In this document: positions 1-8,640 of the stretch, piece by piece
How positions within the stretch are numbered: position 1 is the first letter of the stretch
How the letters are laid out: the number at the start of each line of letters is the position of its first letter
From: Pseudomonadota bacterium
GTDB taxonomy: Bacteria > Pseudomonadota > Alphaproteobacteria > Paracaedibacterales > CAITNM01
Direction: 5' to 3'
Assembly (NCBI GenBank): GCA_026400695.1
Contig: JAPLON010000034.1
Span: 1-20,936 of the forward strand
DNA length: 20,936 nt
The notes under the pieces: generated by a model
Databases searched by the model: none
The model's input: the letters and a program-made list of their open reading frames with translations, nothing else
What the model was told of the DNA's origin: nothing
Made by a program: the position numbers and the translations under genes

Positions 1-118
1 TATTCTAGTAATTTATTAGCTTAATGTTGCTATTATTGTGAAGATTCTTGCGACTTGAATTGTCAAAGTGGTGCACTTTTACTCTGAAATTTGGTGCACT
101 TTTAAATTGTAATTGACA
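1..118 (-). mobile_element. Terminal end of an IS21-like insertion sequence (rest lies off the left edge)
   Basis: Read on the minus strand, the element begins with TGT at 118-116, exactly where the neighbouring MFS frame loses similarity to its paralog. Two direct copies of the 13-mer TGGTGCACTTTTA (plus-strand orientation) lie at 69-81 and 92-104, 23 bp apart, and a GTCAATT/GACAATT motif also recurs. A TGT tip with several short repeats just inside the end is typical of IS21-family elements, whose transposase binds such repeats. No istA or istB coding sequence is inside the window, so the family call is inferred from end structure only. Confidence 0.5.
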
Positions 119-997
119 CCCAACCATCATGTTGTGTTTAATGATCTGTTCAGGAGTTAAGAAAAACACATTTTTTAAGATATTACTGCAATAAATGTAC
201 ACAAAAGCAAAGCTGACAGGCCATCCACATTGGAGTAAAAATAACGCCATTATGGTCCTTTTTCTCACCTTTTCCTTCCACAAATGACAGGTTTTATTTA
301 GGTATTGCTGATTTTCTAGTTCATTACTGCTAACATTTTCTTTAGTGTGTATTTTACGTTTTTTTGCACAAATAAAGTCTTGGGTTTCTCGAAGACGTGT
401 GCGAGCAAAAGTACCAAGTACAGCAACACAAGCCCCCATCCAAAAAGCAATGCGCCAATTAAAAACACAAGAGGTTGCCAAGGTTGCAATAAATAAAGCA
501 AAGAAAGAGCCAAAAGAAACAAAAATTGATGTTGAGGCAACAATAGGATATCTGATAGGAGGTTTAGTTATTTCAGTAAGATAAATTTCAGCCCCAACAA
601 TTTCTCCCATTGTAGATAATCCTTGAATAACGCGACAAATCGTGATCACCCAAGATGCTGTTACGCCAATTTGGGCATAAGTTGGTAAACTTGCCATTAC
701 AATACAAGAAAAAGCCATCATCATGGTCGTAATCACAATCGTTGGCTTTCTTCCTATGGTATCGCCAATGTAGCCAAAAATTAATGCCCCAAATGGCCTA
801 AGTATATAAGTACTGGAAAAAGCAAAAGCCGAGAGAAGGGCGGCTGTGTGGGGGTCAGCTTTAGGAAAAAACAATTCGTTAAGCAGGACTGCCATGTGCA
901 CATATAGCATAAGGTCAAAGTATTCTAAAAAGGTACCAATTTGAAGTAGACCTATGGCTTCTTTTTGTTCCCGTTTTAAGTTAGTTAAAAAACTCAA
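5..997 (-). pseudogene. MHS/ProP-type MFS transporter, 3' end replaced by IS sequence
   Basis: The first ~293 residues are an inner-membrane proton-coupled symporter of the metabolite:H+ symporter (ProP-like) branch of the major facilitator superfamily. It shows RPFGA at 67-71 and the hallmark GYIGDTIGRK at 75-84, with alternating hydrophobic helices. It is closely related to the intact paralog at 1048-2355. Similarity ends at MMVG, around residue 293; the last ~37 residues come from the IS end, so roughly the last five helices are missing and the product is unlikely to transport. The start is TTG at 997, with AGGAGG eight bases upstream. An out-of-frame ATG sits between them and meets a stop after two codons. 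The gene lies 50 bp after the intact paralog on the same strand and may share its transcript. Substrate is unknown; osmolytes or organic acids are typical of the family. Confidence 0.8.
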
Positions 998-1047
998 TTC
1001 ATTGTCCTCCTTCTACTTCTACTTCATATATATTGTGTTTAATGACT

Positions 1048-2355
1048 TCATCCTGTCAGCTTAAATTCATTGGGTTTAGTTAATAATTGGGTATGGACTT
1101 GATGTTGCTTTTGGTTTTTGTTTTCTAGTTTTTCAAAGTGAAGAATCCCATATAAATACCCAACACAAGTAGGAATAAAAATAATAAACAATCCATTTGG
1201 GCCAAATGCTTCTGTAATGTAAATAAGACCAAAAGAGGTAACGATGTACATCAATGCTCGTGATAAAGCATAGATAAAAGTTGCATAGGTCACTCTCTTA
1301 AATATGGGAAAATGTTTAATCAAAATTGATTCCGCCGGCATAGAGTCGGGGGTTAAAAATATGACGATAATTTGTAGCAAAAATAAATTAAATGCAGATT
1401 CATTATTAATTAAAAAAGATGGGATTAGAGCAACAAGAACAAATACAGGAAATAACTTCCATTTCAAAATCCGTAAAGGATGAATTTTGTTACTCAAATA
1501 CATCCATAATAGAAAGCTTAAAAGCTGAGCAAGAGAAACGTAAAAATTATTTCGAATAATTTGTGTAGAAGTAAATCCAAACTGATTTTTTAAAATGTTA
1601 GCGCAGTATACATAGACGAAGAAAAAAAACAATGGCCACGTTAAGTTTATCAGAAAACTACACAATGATGTTTTTTTGCTAACTCTTTCATTAATGCTTG
1701 AATTGGTTTTTCTATATTTTTTTGCCTTAATAAAATCCTGAGTTTCTCGTAAGCGCGTTCTCGCAACAGAGCCAACTAAAGCAATTGTAGCCCCAAACCA
1801 AAAAGCCATGCGCCAATCCAAGCCTTTCATTGTTACTAAAGAGGCAATAGCAAGAGCAAGAACCGTTCCCAAAGTCGCAGAAACTGAGCACATAGCCACG
1901 GCAGGATATTGCGCTGGAGGTTTTGTGATCTCCACAATGTAAACTTCTGCTGCTATCCTTTCTCCCATTGATGAAAGTCCTTGAAAAATACGGCAAAAGC
2001 TTACTATCCAGGCAGCAGTAATACCAATTTGAGCATAAGTAGGTAAACTTGCCATTACAATACAAGAAAGGGCCATCATCATTGTGGTAATGATAACAGT
2101 GGGTTTTCGTCCAATGTGGTCGCCAATATATCCAAACAATAATGCTCCAAATGGCCTTAGCACGTATGAAGAGCAAAATGCAAGTGCAGTTAATAATGCG
2201 GCAGTATGGGGATCAGTCTTTGGAAAAAATAACTCGTTGAGCAGCACAGCCATATGTATATATAGCATAAAATCGAAGTATTCTAAGAACGTACCGATCT
2301 GGAGCAATCCAATCGCTTCTTTTTGATTGCGACTTAAACTTGATAAAAAGCCCAA
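1048..2355 (-). CDS. MFS transporter, metabolite:H+ symporter (ProP-like) family
   Basis: This 435-residue inner-membrane protein has about 12 hydrophobic segments, matching the family length. The N-terminal half carries EYFDFMLY near 25-32, RPFGA at 67-71 and GYIGDHIGRK at 75-84, the cytoplasmic loop 2-3 signature of MHS symporters. RLRETQDF follows helix 6, before the central loop. The C-terminal half is complete and ends in a charged tail after HFEKLE. The start is TTG at 2355 with GGTGG just upstream; no in-frame ATG exists upstream. Relatives such as ProP and KgtP move osmolytes or organic acids with protons, but the substrate cannot be read here. It is the only full-length member of three paralogs in this window, and the truncated copy follows 50 bp downstream. 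Confidence 0.88.
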   Translation of the reverse strand: MGFLSSLSRNQKEAIGLLQIGTFLEYFDFMLYIHMAVLLNELFFPKTDPHTAALLTALAFCSSYVLRPFGALLFGYIGDHIGRKPTVIITTMMMALSCIVMASLPTYAQIGITAAWIVSFCRIFQGLSSMGERIAAEVYIVEITKPPAQYPAVAMCSVSATLGTVLALAIASLVTMKGLDWRMAFWFGATIALVGSVARTRLRETQDFIKAKKYRKTNSSINERVSKKTSLCSFLINLTWPLFFFFVYVYCANILKNQFGFTSTQIIRNNFYVSLAQLLSFLLWMYLSNKIHPLRILKWKLFPVFVLVALIPSFLINNESAFNLFLLQIIVIFLTPDSMPAESILIKHFPIFKRVTYATFIYALSRALMYIVTSFGLIYITEAFGPNGLFIIFIPTCVGYLYGILHFEKLENKNQKQHQVHTQLLTKPNEFKLTG

Positions 2356-2604
2356 TATGCCACCATCTAAATGGAACCATCCAGGCCATGAGTAAACGCT
2401 TATTGAAAATTTTCCTAGGAGAAAACAAAAAATAAATTAACGCTATCTAGATTTATTGTCTCAATAATCACCAAATATCGATGTTTGTTGGTTTCTAATT
2501 TACACTAAGATAGATAGCTTGAAACACTTTCATGAGTTGGTTTTATTGCAGTTCTGTCGCATCTGTTGAAAACTTACATAGGTTATTGCCGTGGAATGTG
2601 GAGA

Positions 2605-3819
2605 TTAGTCGGGTGCACTATGCTTCTTGGGATATGACATGCTTGCCAAACTTAAAGCTCTGCCTACTATATTCACCAAAGGTTGCTGAAGAAGAACCGA
2701 AATAATCACCGCGAAAAAAATAACATTAAAAAGGAGATCAGCCTTTGGTACATTATACACTAAAGGAAATATAGCGAGAATAATTGTTACCCCTCCTTTA
2801 AGGCCTAGCCATGAAATGAATAATTTTTCATTGGTCTTAGTCTTACTAAAAGCCATACACATAAATACGCTAGTTGGTCTTGCTAATAAAATAGATAGGA
2901 TAGCAATCCATAATCCTGAGCTTATGATGGGAATAAGCTTAGAAGGAAACACCAAAAGCCCTAAGGTGAAAAACATCGTAATTTCAATAAGCCATGTAAT
3001 GCTTTCATGAAAACTTTGAATAGATCGTCGAGCAGAAAAATCGTGCTTAGCAACAACTAAACCTGCTATATATGACGCTAAAAAACCACTTCCTTGACAA
3101 CCAACAGCACATGCATATGCTAAGAGTGCGCCTCCAATACTGAATGTTTCGGCAAGACCTTCTCCTTTTAGGTTTAATTTGCTAATAATCAATGGGATTA
3201 ATTTGCCTAAAATTACCCCTGCTAAGACTCCAAAACATACCTCCTTAATGAGAAAAAGCAAAGAATTGCCAAGGTTTACAGTTGGATTAACAAGAAGATG
3301 AATTAAGGTAAGGGTAATAAAGACTGCGACTGGGTCATTACTGCCTGATTCAAACTTCAGCAAAGCTGCTGTTTTGGGACTGATAGAAATATTCTGGGAT
3401 TTCAGCACAAGAGAGATAGCAGAAACATCCGTTGAAGCAAGGATAGCTCCTAACAGTAATCCTTCGAGAATAGATAGATCTAGGGTAAAATGAATTATTA
3501 GGCCAACAAGGGTGGTAGCTACTATAACCCCTAGAGTAGAAAGGGCAAGTCCTTCCCATAGAATAGGGCGAGTCTTTACCCAATCCGTATGAAGACCGCT
3601 AGAATAGAGAATAAATATAAGAGATACGGTGCCGATGGAATATGCTAACTGAAAATCGTCAAAGTAAATACCTCCTATGCCTTCGGATCCAGCAAACATA
3701 CCTAATCCTAAAAAGATGGCTAAACTAGGGAACCCAAGCTTATTTAATACTTTTTTTAAGACGATGCTTAAAGTCAAGATTAAGGCAAACCCAAAAATAT
3801 ATAGATCTATTCCCGCCAT
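2605..3819 (-). CDS. CPA1-type (NhaP/CvrA-like) cation:proton antiporter
   Basis: This is an inner-membrane Na+ or K+/H+ exchanger of 404 residues and about 12-13 helices. Numbered from the ATG at 3819, it has ASTDVSA at 128-134 and FESGSNDPVAV at 146-156. The Asn-Asp pair at 151-152 and Asp131 match the ion-binding residues of the NhaP branch. The reading frame extends to a GTG at 3852, but MAGIDLYIFG at 3819 starts directly at the first helix and fits the family better. It lacks the TrkA-C/CorC-like regulatory tail of Escherichia coli NhaP2 and ends shortly after the last helix. Its 5' end overlaps the tail of the decayed MFS gene at 3807-4612, so it may now depend on that gene's promoter. 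Ion preference is not determinable from sequence. Confidence 0.88.
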   Translation of the reverse strand: MAGIDLYIFGFALILTLSIVLKKVLNKLGFPSLAIFLGLGMFAGSEGIGGIYFDDFQLAYSIGTVSLIFILYSSGLHTDWVKTRPILWEGLALSTLGVIVATTLVGLIIHFTLDLSILEGLLLGAILASTDVSAISLVLKSQNISISPKTAALLKFESGSNDPVAVFITLTLIHLLVNPTVNLGNSLLFLIKEVCFGVLAGVILGKLIPLIISKLNLKGEGLAETFSIGGALLAYACAVGCQGSGFLASYIAGLVVAKHDFSARRSIQSFHESITWLIEITMFFTLGLLVFPSKLIPIISSGLWIAILSILLARPTSVFMCMAFSKTKTNEKLFISWLGLKGGVTIILAIFPLVYNVPKADLLFNVIFFAVIISVLLQQPLVNIVGRALSLASMSYPKKHSAPD

Positions 3820-4612
3820 GATGCTTCTCGTTGTGTATATAGTCTCTTGCACAGCATTGTAGGCAATTTAATACTAGAGTTTAAAGCTACAATACTCTCC
3901 AGTCCTTTAGTACGGTCATCGCTTTGCTGTTCAAGTTTTTCAAAGTGATTAACTCCAAAGGCAAACCCTATAGCTATTGGAAGCATTATTATCCAAAGCC
4001 CATAATAACCAGGGGTTTCTCTAAGTCTTGCTATTGCTAAAGAACCAATAACTGCAATACTTGCTCCAATCCAAAAAGCATTACGCCATTCAAATCCTGA
4101 CGTCGTAACAAGAGTTGCTATAGCCATAAGCATACTAAAGAGGGGGAAATAGGTATTATGGCGATTACACGATATTGAGTTGGTGGCTTTATAATTTCAG
4201 TCAGATAAATCTGCGCACCCACGACTTCTCCCATAGATGATATTCCCTGCATGACTCTACATAAAGTCACTATCCAAGCTGCAGTTATACCTATCTGAGA
4301 GTATGTTGGAAGGCTTTCCATAATAAGACAAGAAAGAGCCATCATCATTATTGTAATAATAACAGTAGATTTTCTGCCTATGGTGTCACCAATCCAGTCA
4401 AAAAAAAGAGCACTAAATGGCCTTAGGGCATAAGTAGAGCAGAACGCAAAAGCTGATAATAGGGCGGATGTATGAGGATCAGTCTTGTGGGAAAATAACT
4501 CATTTAACAAAACAGCCATATGCACATAAAGCATCAGATCAAAATACTCTAAAAAAGTACCTATCTGTAAAAGTCCAACCGCTTCTTTTTGTTCACGGAT
4601 TGAGCTTAACAT
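3807..4612 (-). pseudogene. Decayed MHS/ProP-type MFS transporter (frameshift plus internal deletion)
   Basis: This is the third MFS paralog. The part from ATG 4612 matches the intact paralog through IIKPPTQY, then leaves frame near 4135-4150, in a C/T-rich run, and stops at 4118. The next frame resumes the homology (ATLVTTSGFEWRNAFW onward) from about 4133. That piece then jumps from RLRETP, the end of helix 6, straight to GYYGLWIIMLP, which matches the last helix, so about 190 codons are missing. Motifs are also eroded: RPFGA has become RPFSA and the G of FGYIGD has become D (FDWIGD). A ribosome-binding-like GGGGAT precedes the ATG. No functional transporter can be made. The end overlaps the antiporter start. 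Confidence 0.85.
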
Positions 4613-4986
4613 ATATTATCCCCTATCCTAATATTCATTTTCTTTACCGCATGCTTTTTACAAAAAACTTGCCTCGTTTAGTGGTATTTAGCCTTCTGGC
4701 GTCATAAACGTATTAAATACGTCTCAATATACACGGTAAACTTATGGGAAATTTATAAAAATTTTTCATAAACTTTAACAAACCATCTATTCTCCAGTTT
4801 TTTGATAAATACCAGGACCTCTACCATGTTCTTGCAGCAGATGCTATACGTCCAAATCCACAACAACCTCCATAAACATCACATCTCCATTGTGGGGGGG
4901 CGGAGGATTACGTAAGAAACACGATAGAGCAGTGGATGGCAGATGACCAAGGTGAAAAAAATAATATTTTTCACAAATACAGATGG
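4613..4986. other. Intergenic stretch, 374 bp, no convincing gene
   Basis: This stretch lies between the MFS remnant's start and the stop of the 980-residue NB-ARC gene, both on the minus strand. It holds likely promoter sequence for the MFS remnant: ATTGAGAC around 4715, a block also found upstream of the intact MFS paralog. It also has a short inverted repeat CGTATTAAATACG and a run of seven G near 4895-4901. A stop-to-stop minus frame of 28 codons (4821-4907) reads as a Gly/Cys-rich peptide without a start codon. I cannot assign it; it may be a gene scrap. Confidence 0.5.
4952..4974. other. 8-bp perfect stem, 7-base loop, just after the NB-ARC stop codon
   Basis: GTGAAAAA (4952-4959) and TTTTTCAC (4967-4974) form a perfect inverted repeat, 12 bases beyond the stop of the minus-strand gene at 4987-7929. 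The position suits a transcription terminator, but the stem is AT-rich and no T-run follows on the minus strand. An intrinsic terminator is therefore only a possibility. Confidence 0.3.
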
Positions 4987-7929
4987 TTAATCTTCTTTAA
5001 AACTGATCTGGGAAAGTTTAGTTTTAATTCTGATCAAGCTCTTTGACTCTTTTGGAAAATAGGTATTTAGAGTTTCGATAGCTTGTCTGAGTTGAGAAAC
5101 ACTTTTCTTTTTTAGCTCTTGAGATTTTTTAGTATTATTGCTTTGCTCTGATTTTTTTAAGTACAGTTCCGCACAATCTTCTAAAATTAAATAAATTTCT
5201 GGGTGTTTGTTTTTTTGAAAAATTTCCAAAGCTTTGCAAAAGAAAGCCTCAGCCTCTATCAGTTGGTTGTTTAAAAGAGCAATTTCTCCCAGATTTTTTA
5301 AAGCTTTTCCTGTTTGAACGTGATTTTTGCCATAACATTTTTCAAAAATAAGTAGGCTTTGGTCAGAATACTTATTAGCTTTTTCATAATTTTTTAAGTT
5401 TTTGAAAAGCCTTCCTAAACGAAGCAAAGCTGAACCAATATAGACATGATTTTGAGGCAGGTATCTTTGATAAGTGTTTAGGCTTTGTGTAAGAAACTCT
5501 TCAGCTTTTTTATAATCTTTTCTTTCTAGATAAAAATCTCCTAAATGTTCTAAAAGCCTTGCAATATCAACGTCATAGACTCTAGAAAATTTCTGATAGA
5601 TGATGAGCGCTGTTTCAAAACATTCTTTGGCTTTTTCATAATATCCTAGTTTGTTATAAACCCTACCCAAATGTCCTAAAAGCCGGGCATTGTCTGGAGA
5701 ATTTTCAAGCAGTAAATTCTTGTAAGTCAAACATGCTTGCTCAAGAAGTTCACGTGCCCTTTCGTAATCTCCTATTTCCCTGTAAACAAGGCCCAACTGG
5801 GTAACAACCCGCGTACCATACGCATTAGATTCTAAGTGATATTTATGACAAATTTTTAATACTTTTTCGAGAGTATCAAGCGCTTTGTCATAATGTCCCA
5901 TATTCCTGTAAAGAATTCCTAATCCAAATAAAACAGACATAAGTTTTGAGTCATTATCAGGTATTTTTTGTCTACAAATCCTTGAGGCTTGTTCTAGTAA
6001 GCTTCTGGCTTTCGTATAGTCGCTTAATTGCCTATAAGCATCCCCTAAATGATATAAAGATATAATAATATCTACCTGGTTTTCAGGAAAATACTTTTGG
6101 TGTATGAAAAGTGCTTGCTCAAGAGAATCTTTAGCTTCTTCATAACACCCCATCATCTTATAAACACGTCCTAGCTTTACTAAAGTATAGGCAATCATGG
6201 AATGGTTGTTAGGAAAGTGTTTTTGATAAATTAGCAGAGCCTGTTCTATAAACGATTCTGGTTTCTCATGATCGCCAATCGCTGCATGAGTACTTCCTAA
6301 ACAGATAAGCACGTGCGCGATGTTACCGTAATTTTCAGGGCAATGTTTATTTAAAATCTCAAAACTTTCAGTAAGTAGAGGCGCTGCTTTCCCGTAATCC
6401 TCCGCCCAGCTATGGGCAGATCCTAAAGCCCCTTTAATTATTCCGATGCTTGCAACCGTAAGCAGCTTATGATGGTTCAGAAATCTTTCACAGTGTTTTA
6501 TTAAAAGCAACACTTGCTGACCATTATCTTTATAGATCATTTCATCAACATATTTTCCTAAAGTAGTAGCTGCAGAGAAAAACGATTGGCTATCTTTTTT
6601 TAGGTTCAAAACAGCATGAAGATAAGTACGGGTAATTTCTTGTATGTTGCGATGAATCGATAAGGTAGGGCTGGAGATAGCAAGATCGAAAAAATTATCT
6701 GTAACTAAAATTAAAGAGTGTTTCTTTAAACACTGAACAAAATAATCAACAGTACTCTTATCTTTGTAGGTATATAGCAAATCTATAGGAATATTTTGGG
6801 AGTCCAACAAACTAAGTAAGACCAAGAGATCTTTGAAATCTTTGTGGGTATTAATTAGCTGCATTAAAGATAAGGTGACAATGCCATAACGGGTTTTTGA
6901 GTAATTCCCAGATCCTTTTAATATATCTTGTTGTGTAGATATAAAATGTTGATCATTTTCTTTCAAGTATTGAAGATATTTTTCGTAAGGAATACGTGTT
7001 GTCTTTAAATAATAAGCTGCAACCGAAACGTCTAGGGGAAAAAGTGGAATATTTTTCAAAAAATCTTTTATTATTGTTTGTTGCTTTTTGTCAATTTTAT
7101 TCGGAGTATTTTCAAAGAATATTTTGACAAAAAGAGAAAAAGCTTCATTTTCTGATAATTCACCTATTTGAATAATATGGTCGTGTTTTATTGGAAAAAA
7201 ATCTATATTATCGTCATGCCGCTTTGTGATAATAATCTTTCCATGCCCCCATGTTTCAGTATTTGTTGGGAAATAATTAATAAGATCAGAAGCTGATTCA
7301 GTGTTATCATATACCAAAAACCAGTTGGACCGTTTCTTTAACAAACCTTTTACAAAGGATACAATTCGTATTTCTTTTTCTTCTTCGTTTTTAATTTGCT
7401 GGATGGAATTAAATTCTGCTTTTTCTTTACTTGTCTCACTTTTAACCAAGTTATCAGCTAAATTTTGAAATGAGGTTATAATGGTTGACTTTGTTTCAGC
7501 GTTTATTTCATAGACGATAGGTATATTCTGCGAACGTCCATACAAACGAGCTACTGTGGTTTTTCCAGAACCTCCTGGTCCAACTAATATAACACTTTGA
7601 ATTCCTGGCTCTTGCTTTTTAAAATTATCTTCAATTTGTTTCAACAAGTGTGTGCGATTCAGTAAGGCATTTTTATGGGGTAACGATACTTCTGAATAAA
7701 TTAATAAATCTTTCTTAAAACTTAAAATTATTAGAGTTAATAAAATAGTAAATACGATAATACTCTTTGTTTTAGATGGCTTGCTGCCCGTTGTATGCAG
7801 ATTTGACGGTAATGTTAAATCTTTATTTTTTTCAAAAATATCGTGGGAGTTATTTTTAAATTTTGTAGTAATAAAACTAAGAGAAAAATTTGATGACACT
7901 TTTTTGATAACTTTGAATACACTAAGCAT
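4987..7929 (-). CDS. Membrane-anchored NB-ARC (STAND) ATPase with ten TPRs
   Basis: This is a 980-residue protein. One hydrophobic segment at 56-71, preceded by lysines, should anchor it in the inner membrane with the rest in the cytoplasm. The NB-ARC domain follows: Walker A GPGGSGKT 117-124, Walker B WFLVYDN 203-209, sensor-like KIIITKR 231-237, and LFPLDVS 296-302, replacing the usual GLPL. LSIHRNIQ at 423-430 sits at the position of the MHD motif. From about 499 to 940 there are ten kinesin-light-chain-like TPRs with Leu-Gly at exactly 42-residue steps (502, 544, ... 880). The C-terminus has the RIKTKLS motif shared with its two paralogs. STAND proteins usually oligomerise on ligand binding by their repeats. 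No effector domain is visible, so the role (sensor, defence, host-interaction scaffold) is open. ATG start at 7929; no clear ribosome site. Confidence 0.85.
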   Translation of the reverse strand: MLSVFKVIKKVSSNFSLSFITTKFKNNSHDIFEKNKDLTLPSNLHTTGSKPSKTKSIIVFTILLTLIILSFKKDLLIYSEVSLPHKNALLNRTHLLKQIEDNFKKQEPGIQSVILVGPGGSGKTTVARLYGRSQNIPIVYEINAETKSTIITSFQNLADNLVKSETSKEKAEFNSIQQIKNEEEKEIRIVSFVKGLLKKRSNWFLVYDNTESASDLINYFPTNTETWGHGKIIITKRHDDNIDFFPIKHDHIIQIGELSENEAFSLFVKIFFENTPNKIDKKQQTIIKDFLKNIPLFPLDVSVAAYYLKTTRIPYEKYLQYLKENDQHFISTQQDILKGSGNYSKTRYGIVTLSLMQLINTHKDFKDLLVLLSLLDSQNIPIDLLYTYKDKSTVDYFVQCLKKHSLILVTDNFFDLAISSPTLSIHRNIQEITRTYLHAVLNLKKDSQSFFSAATTLGKYVDEMIYKDNGQQVLLLIKHCERFLNHHKLLTVASIGIIKGALGSAHSWAEDYGKAAPLLTESFEILNKHCPENYGNIAHVLICLGSTHAAIGDHEKPESFIEQALLIYQKHFPNNHSMIAYTLVKLGRVYKMMGCYEEAKDSLEQALFIHQKYFPENQVDIIISLYHLGDAYRQLSDYTKARSLLEQASRICRQKIPDNDSKLMSVLFGLGILYRNMGHYDKALDTLEKVLKICHKYHLESNAYGTRVVTQLGLVYREIGDYERARELLEQACLTYKNLLLENSPDNARLLGHLGRVYNKLGYYEKAKECFETALIIYQKFSRVYDVDIARLLEHLGDFYLERKDYKKAEEFLTQSLNTYQRYLPQNHVYIGSALLRLGRLFKNLKNYEKANKYSDQSLLIFEKCYGKNHVQTGKALKNLGEIALLNNQLIEAEAFFCKALEIFQKNKHPEIYLILEDCAELYLKKSEQSNNTKKSQELKKKSVSQLRQAIETLNTYFPKESKSLIRIKTKLSQISFKED

Positions 7930-7992
7930 TAGAGTAACTAGTGTTATTTATGTGAACAGAGTCAATTGTCATAAAATCAACATAACCAATAA

Positions 7993-8142
7993 TTAATCAT
8001 AAATCACTCGTGCATAGATTTTAACGGTCCGGTATGTATCGCCTTTGTTTTCTAGTAAACATGTGCAATCTCCCGTTGAGTCAAGATAATTCCACTTACA
8101 ATCTTTACGTAGTTTTTCACAAAATTTTGTGAAGTATATCAT
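7993..8142 (-). CDS. Possible 49-residue Cys-containing small protein
   Basis: This short minus-strand frame has an ATG at 8142 and TAA at 7993-7995. It encodes 49 residues with four cysteines (8, 15, 26 and 28), several lysines and aromatics, and an ordered-looking tail ending VKIYARVIYD. The amino-acid mix looks more protein-like than random AT-rich sequence. There is no Shine-Dalgarno sequence and no family I recognise. It lies in the gap between the divergent NB-ARC genes and overlaps the palindrome at 8116-8133. It could be the 3' remnant of a longer gene or chance. Confidence 0.22.
   Translation of the reverse strand: MIYFTKFCEKLRKDCKWNYLDSTGDCTCLLENKGDTYRTVKIYARVIYD
8116..8133. promoter_or_regulatory. 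18-bp perfect palindrome, candidate operator
   Basis: TTCACAAAATTTTGTGAA is a perfect dyad with no spacer, in the gap between the two divergent NB-ARC/TPR genes, about 190 bp from the first ATG and 340 bp from the second candidate promoter. Perfect dyads of this length are typical of dimeric repressor sites. Nothing else ties it to a regulator, and the AT-rich background makes chance dyads more likely. Confidence 0.3.
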
Positions 8143-8192
8143 TAAAAAAGCGATATATTTGGATTATTTTTTCCGCATTTAGCATTACCCGA

Positions 8193-8417
8193 TTGAAGAT
8201 TGCGCAGACAATGGAAAATATAATAAGACAAGCCATTTTCCTCAAAATAGCAAAGCACCTAAATCTGACTCTTATAAAAAGTAGGTCAACTGTAAATAAA
8301 TTAAGAAAATTAGAGGCAAATAGCTATGAAAACTTAGATTTATCCAAAGACACATTTAATGATTGTGGAGGATTTTGCCTGTCTTTTAACACTAGTCATC
8401 GTAGGCTATATGGGTAA
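8193..8417 (+). CDS. Hypothetical small ORF upstream of the second NB-ARC gene
   Basis: This 74-codon frame starts at TTG 8193; the first ATG is at 8211, giving 68 residues. It is lysine-rich and probably helical in its first half (NKLRKLEANSYENL) and has a pair of cysteines near CGGFC towards the end. No ribosome site is evident, and I recognise no family. It lies on the same strand as, and upstream of, the NB-ARC gene, ending at 8417. It may be a real small gene, a remnant, or chance. Confidence 0.2.
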   Translation: MKIAQTMENIIRQAIFLKIAKHLNLTLIKSRSTVNKLRKLEANSYENLDLSKDTFNDCGGFCLSFNTSHRRLYG

Positions 8418-8470
8418 AATAAAAACTACTTTTCTCGTTTCACTGTAAGTGTAAAAATAGTAAAGTAAAG

Positions 8471-8501
8471 TTGTTTTTTAAAACAATAGTTTATATATAA
8501 T
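8471..8501 (+). promoter_or_regulatory. Candidate sigma70-type promoter for the second NB-ARC gene
   Basis: TTGTTT at 8471-8476 and TATAAT at 8496-8501 are separated by 19 bp. The -10 box is perfect, but the spacer is long and the -35 weak. Transcription from about 8508 would include the start-less membrane-segment frame (8482-8640), so that segment would be in the mRNA. Confidence 0.35.
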
Positions 8502-8640
8502 TTTTAACAAACGTAATAGAATTCATTTATTAATTGGCAGTTTTTTCTGCCTAACAACTTTTATTGTTTACCAAGTTCCTATAGATAAAATTGCCTGTTT
8601 TTTAAGAAAGTACAAATTATTACAATCTATTCATTCTTCT

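Noticed and set aside
2213..2428. 71-codon minus-strand ORF starting MFSPRKIFNK
   Set aside because: It lies mostly inside the MFS gene in another frame and has no protein-like pattern.
4821..4907. Gly/Cys-rich 28-codon minus-strand frame (contains CDVYGGCCGFGR)
   Set aside because: It has stops on both sides, no start codon and no ribosome site; composition alone is not enough to call a gene.
5280..6430. CRISPR-like or non-coding tandem repeat
   Set aside because: The 126-nt periodicity is in frame and fully explained by TPR coding units; there are no short identical repeats with unique spacers anywhere in the window.
7993..8417. Toxin-antitoxin pair between the NB-ARC genes
   Set aside because: The two small frames are on opposite strands, lack ribosome sites and match no toxin or antitoxin motif I know.
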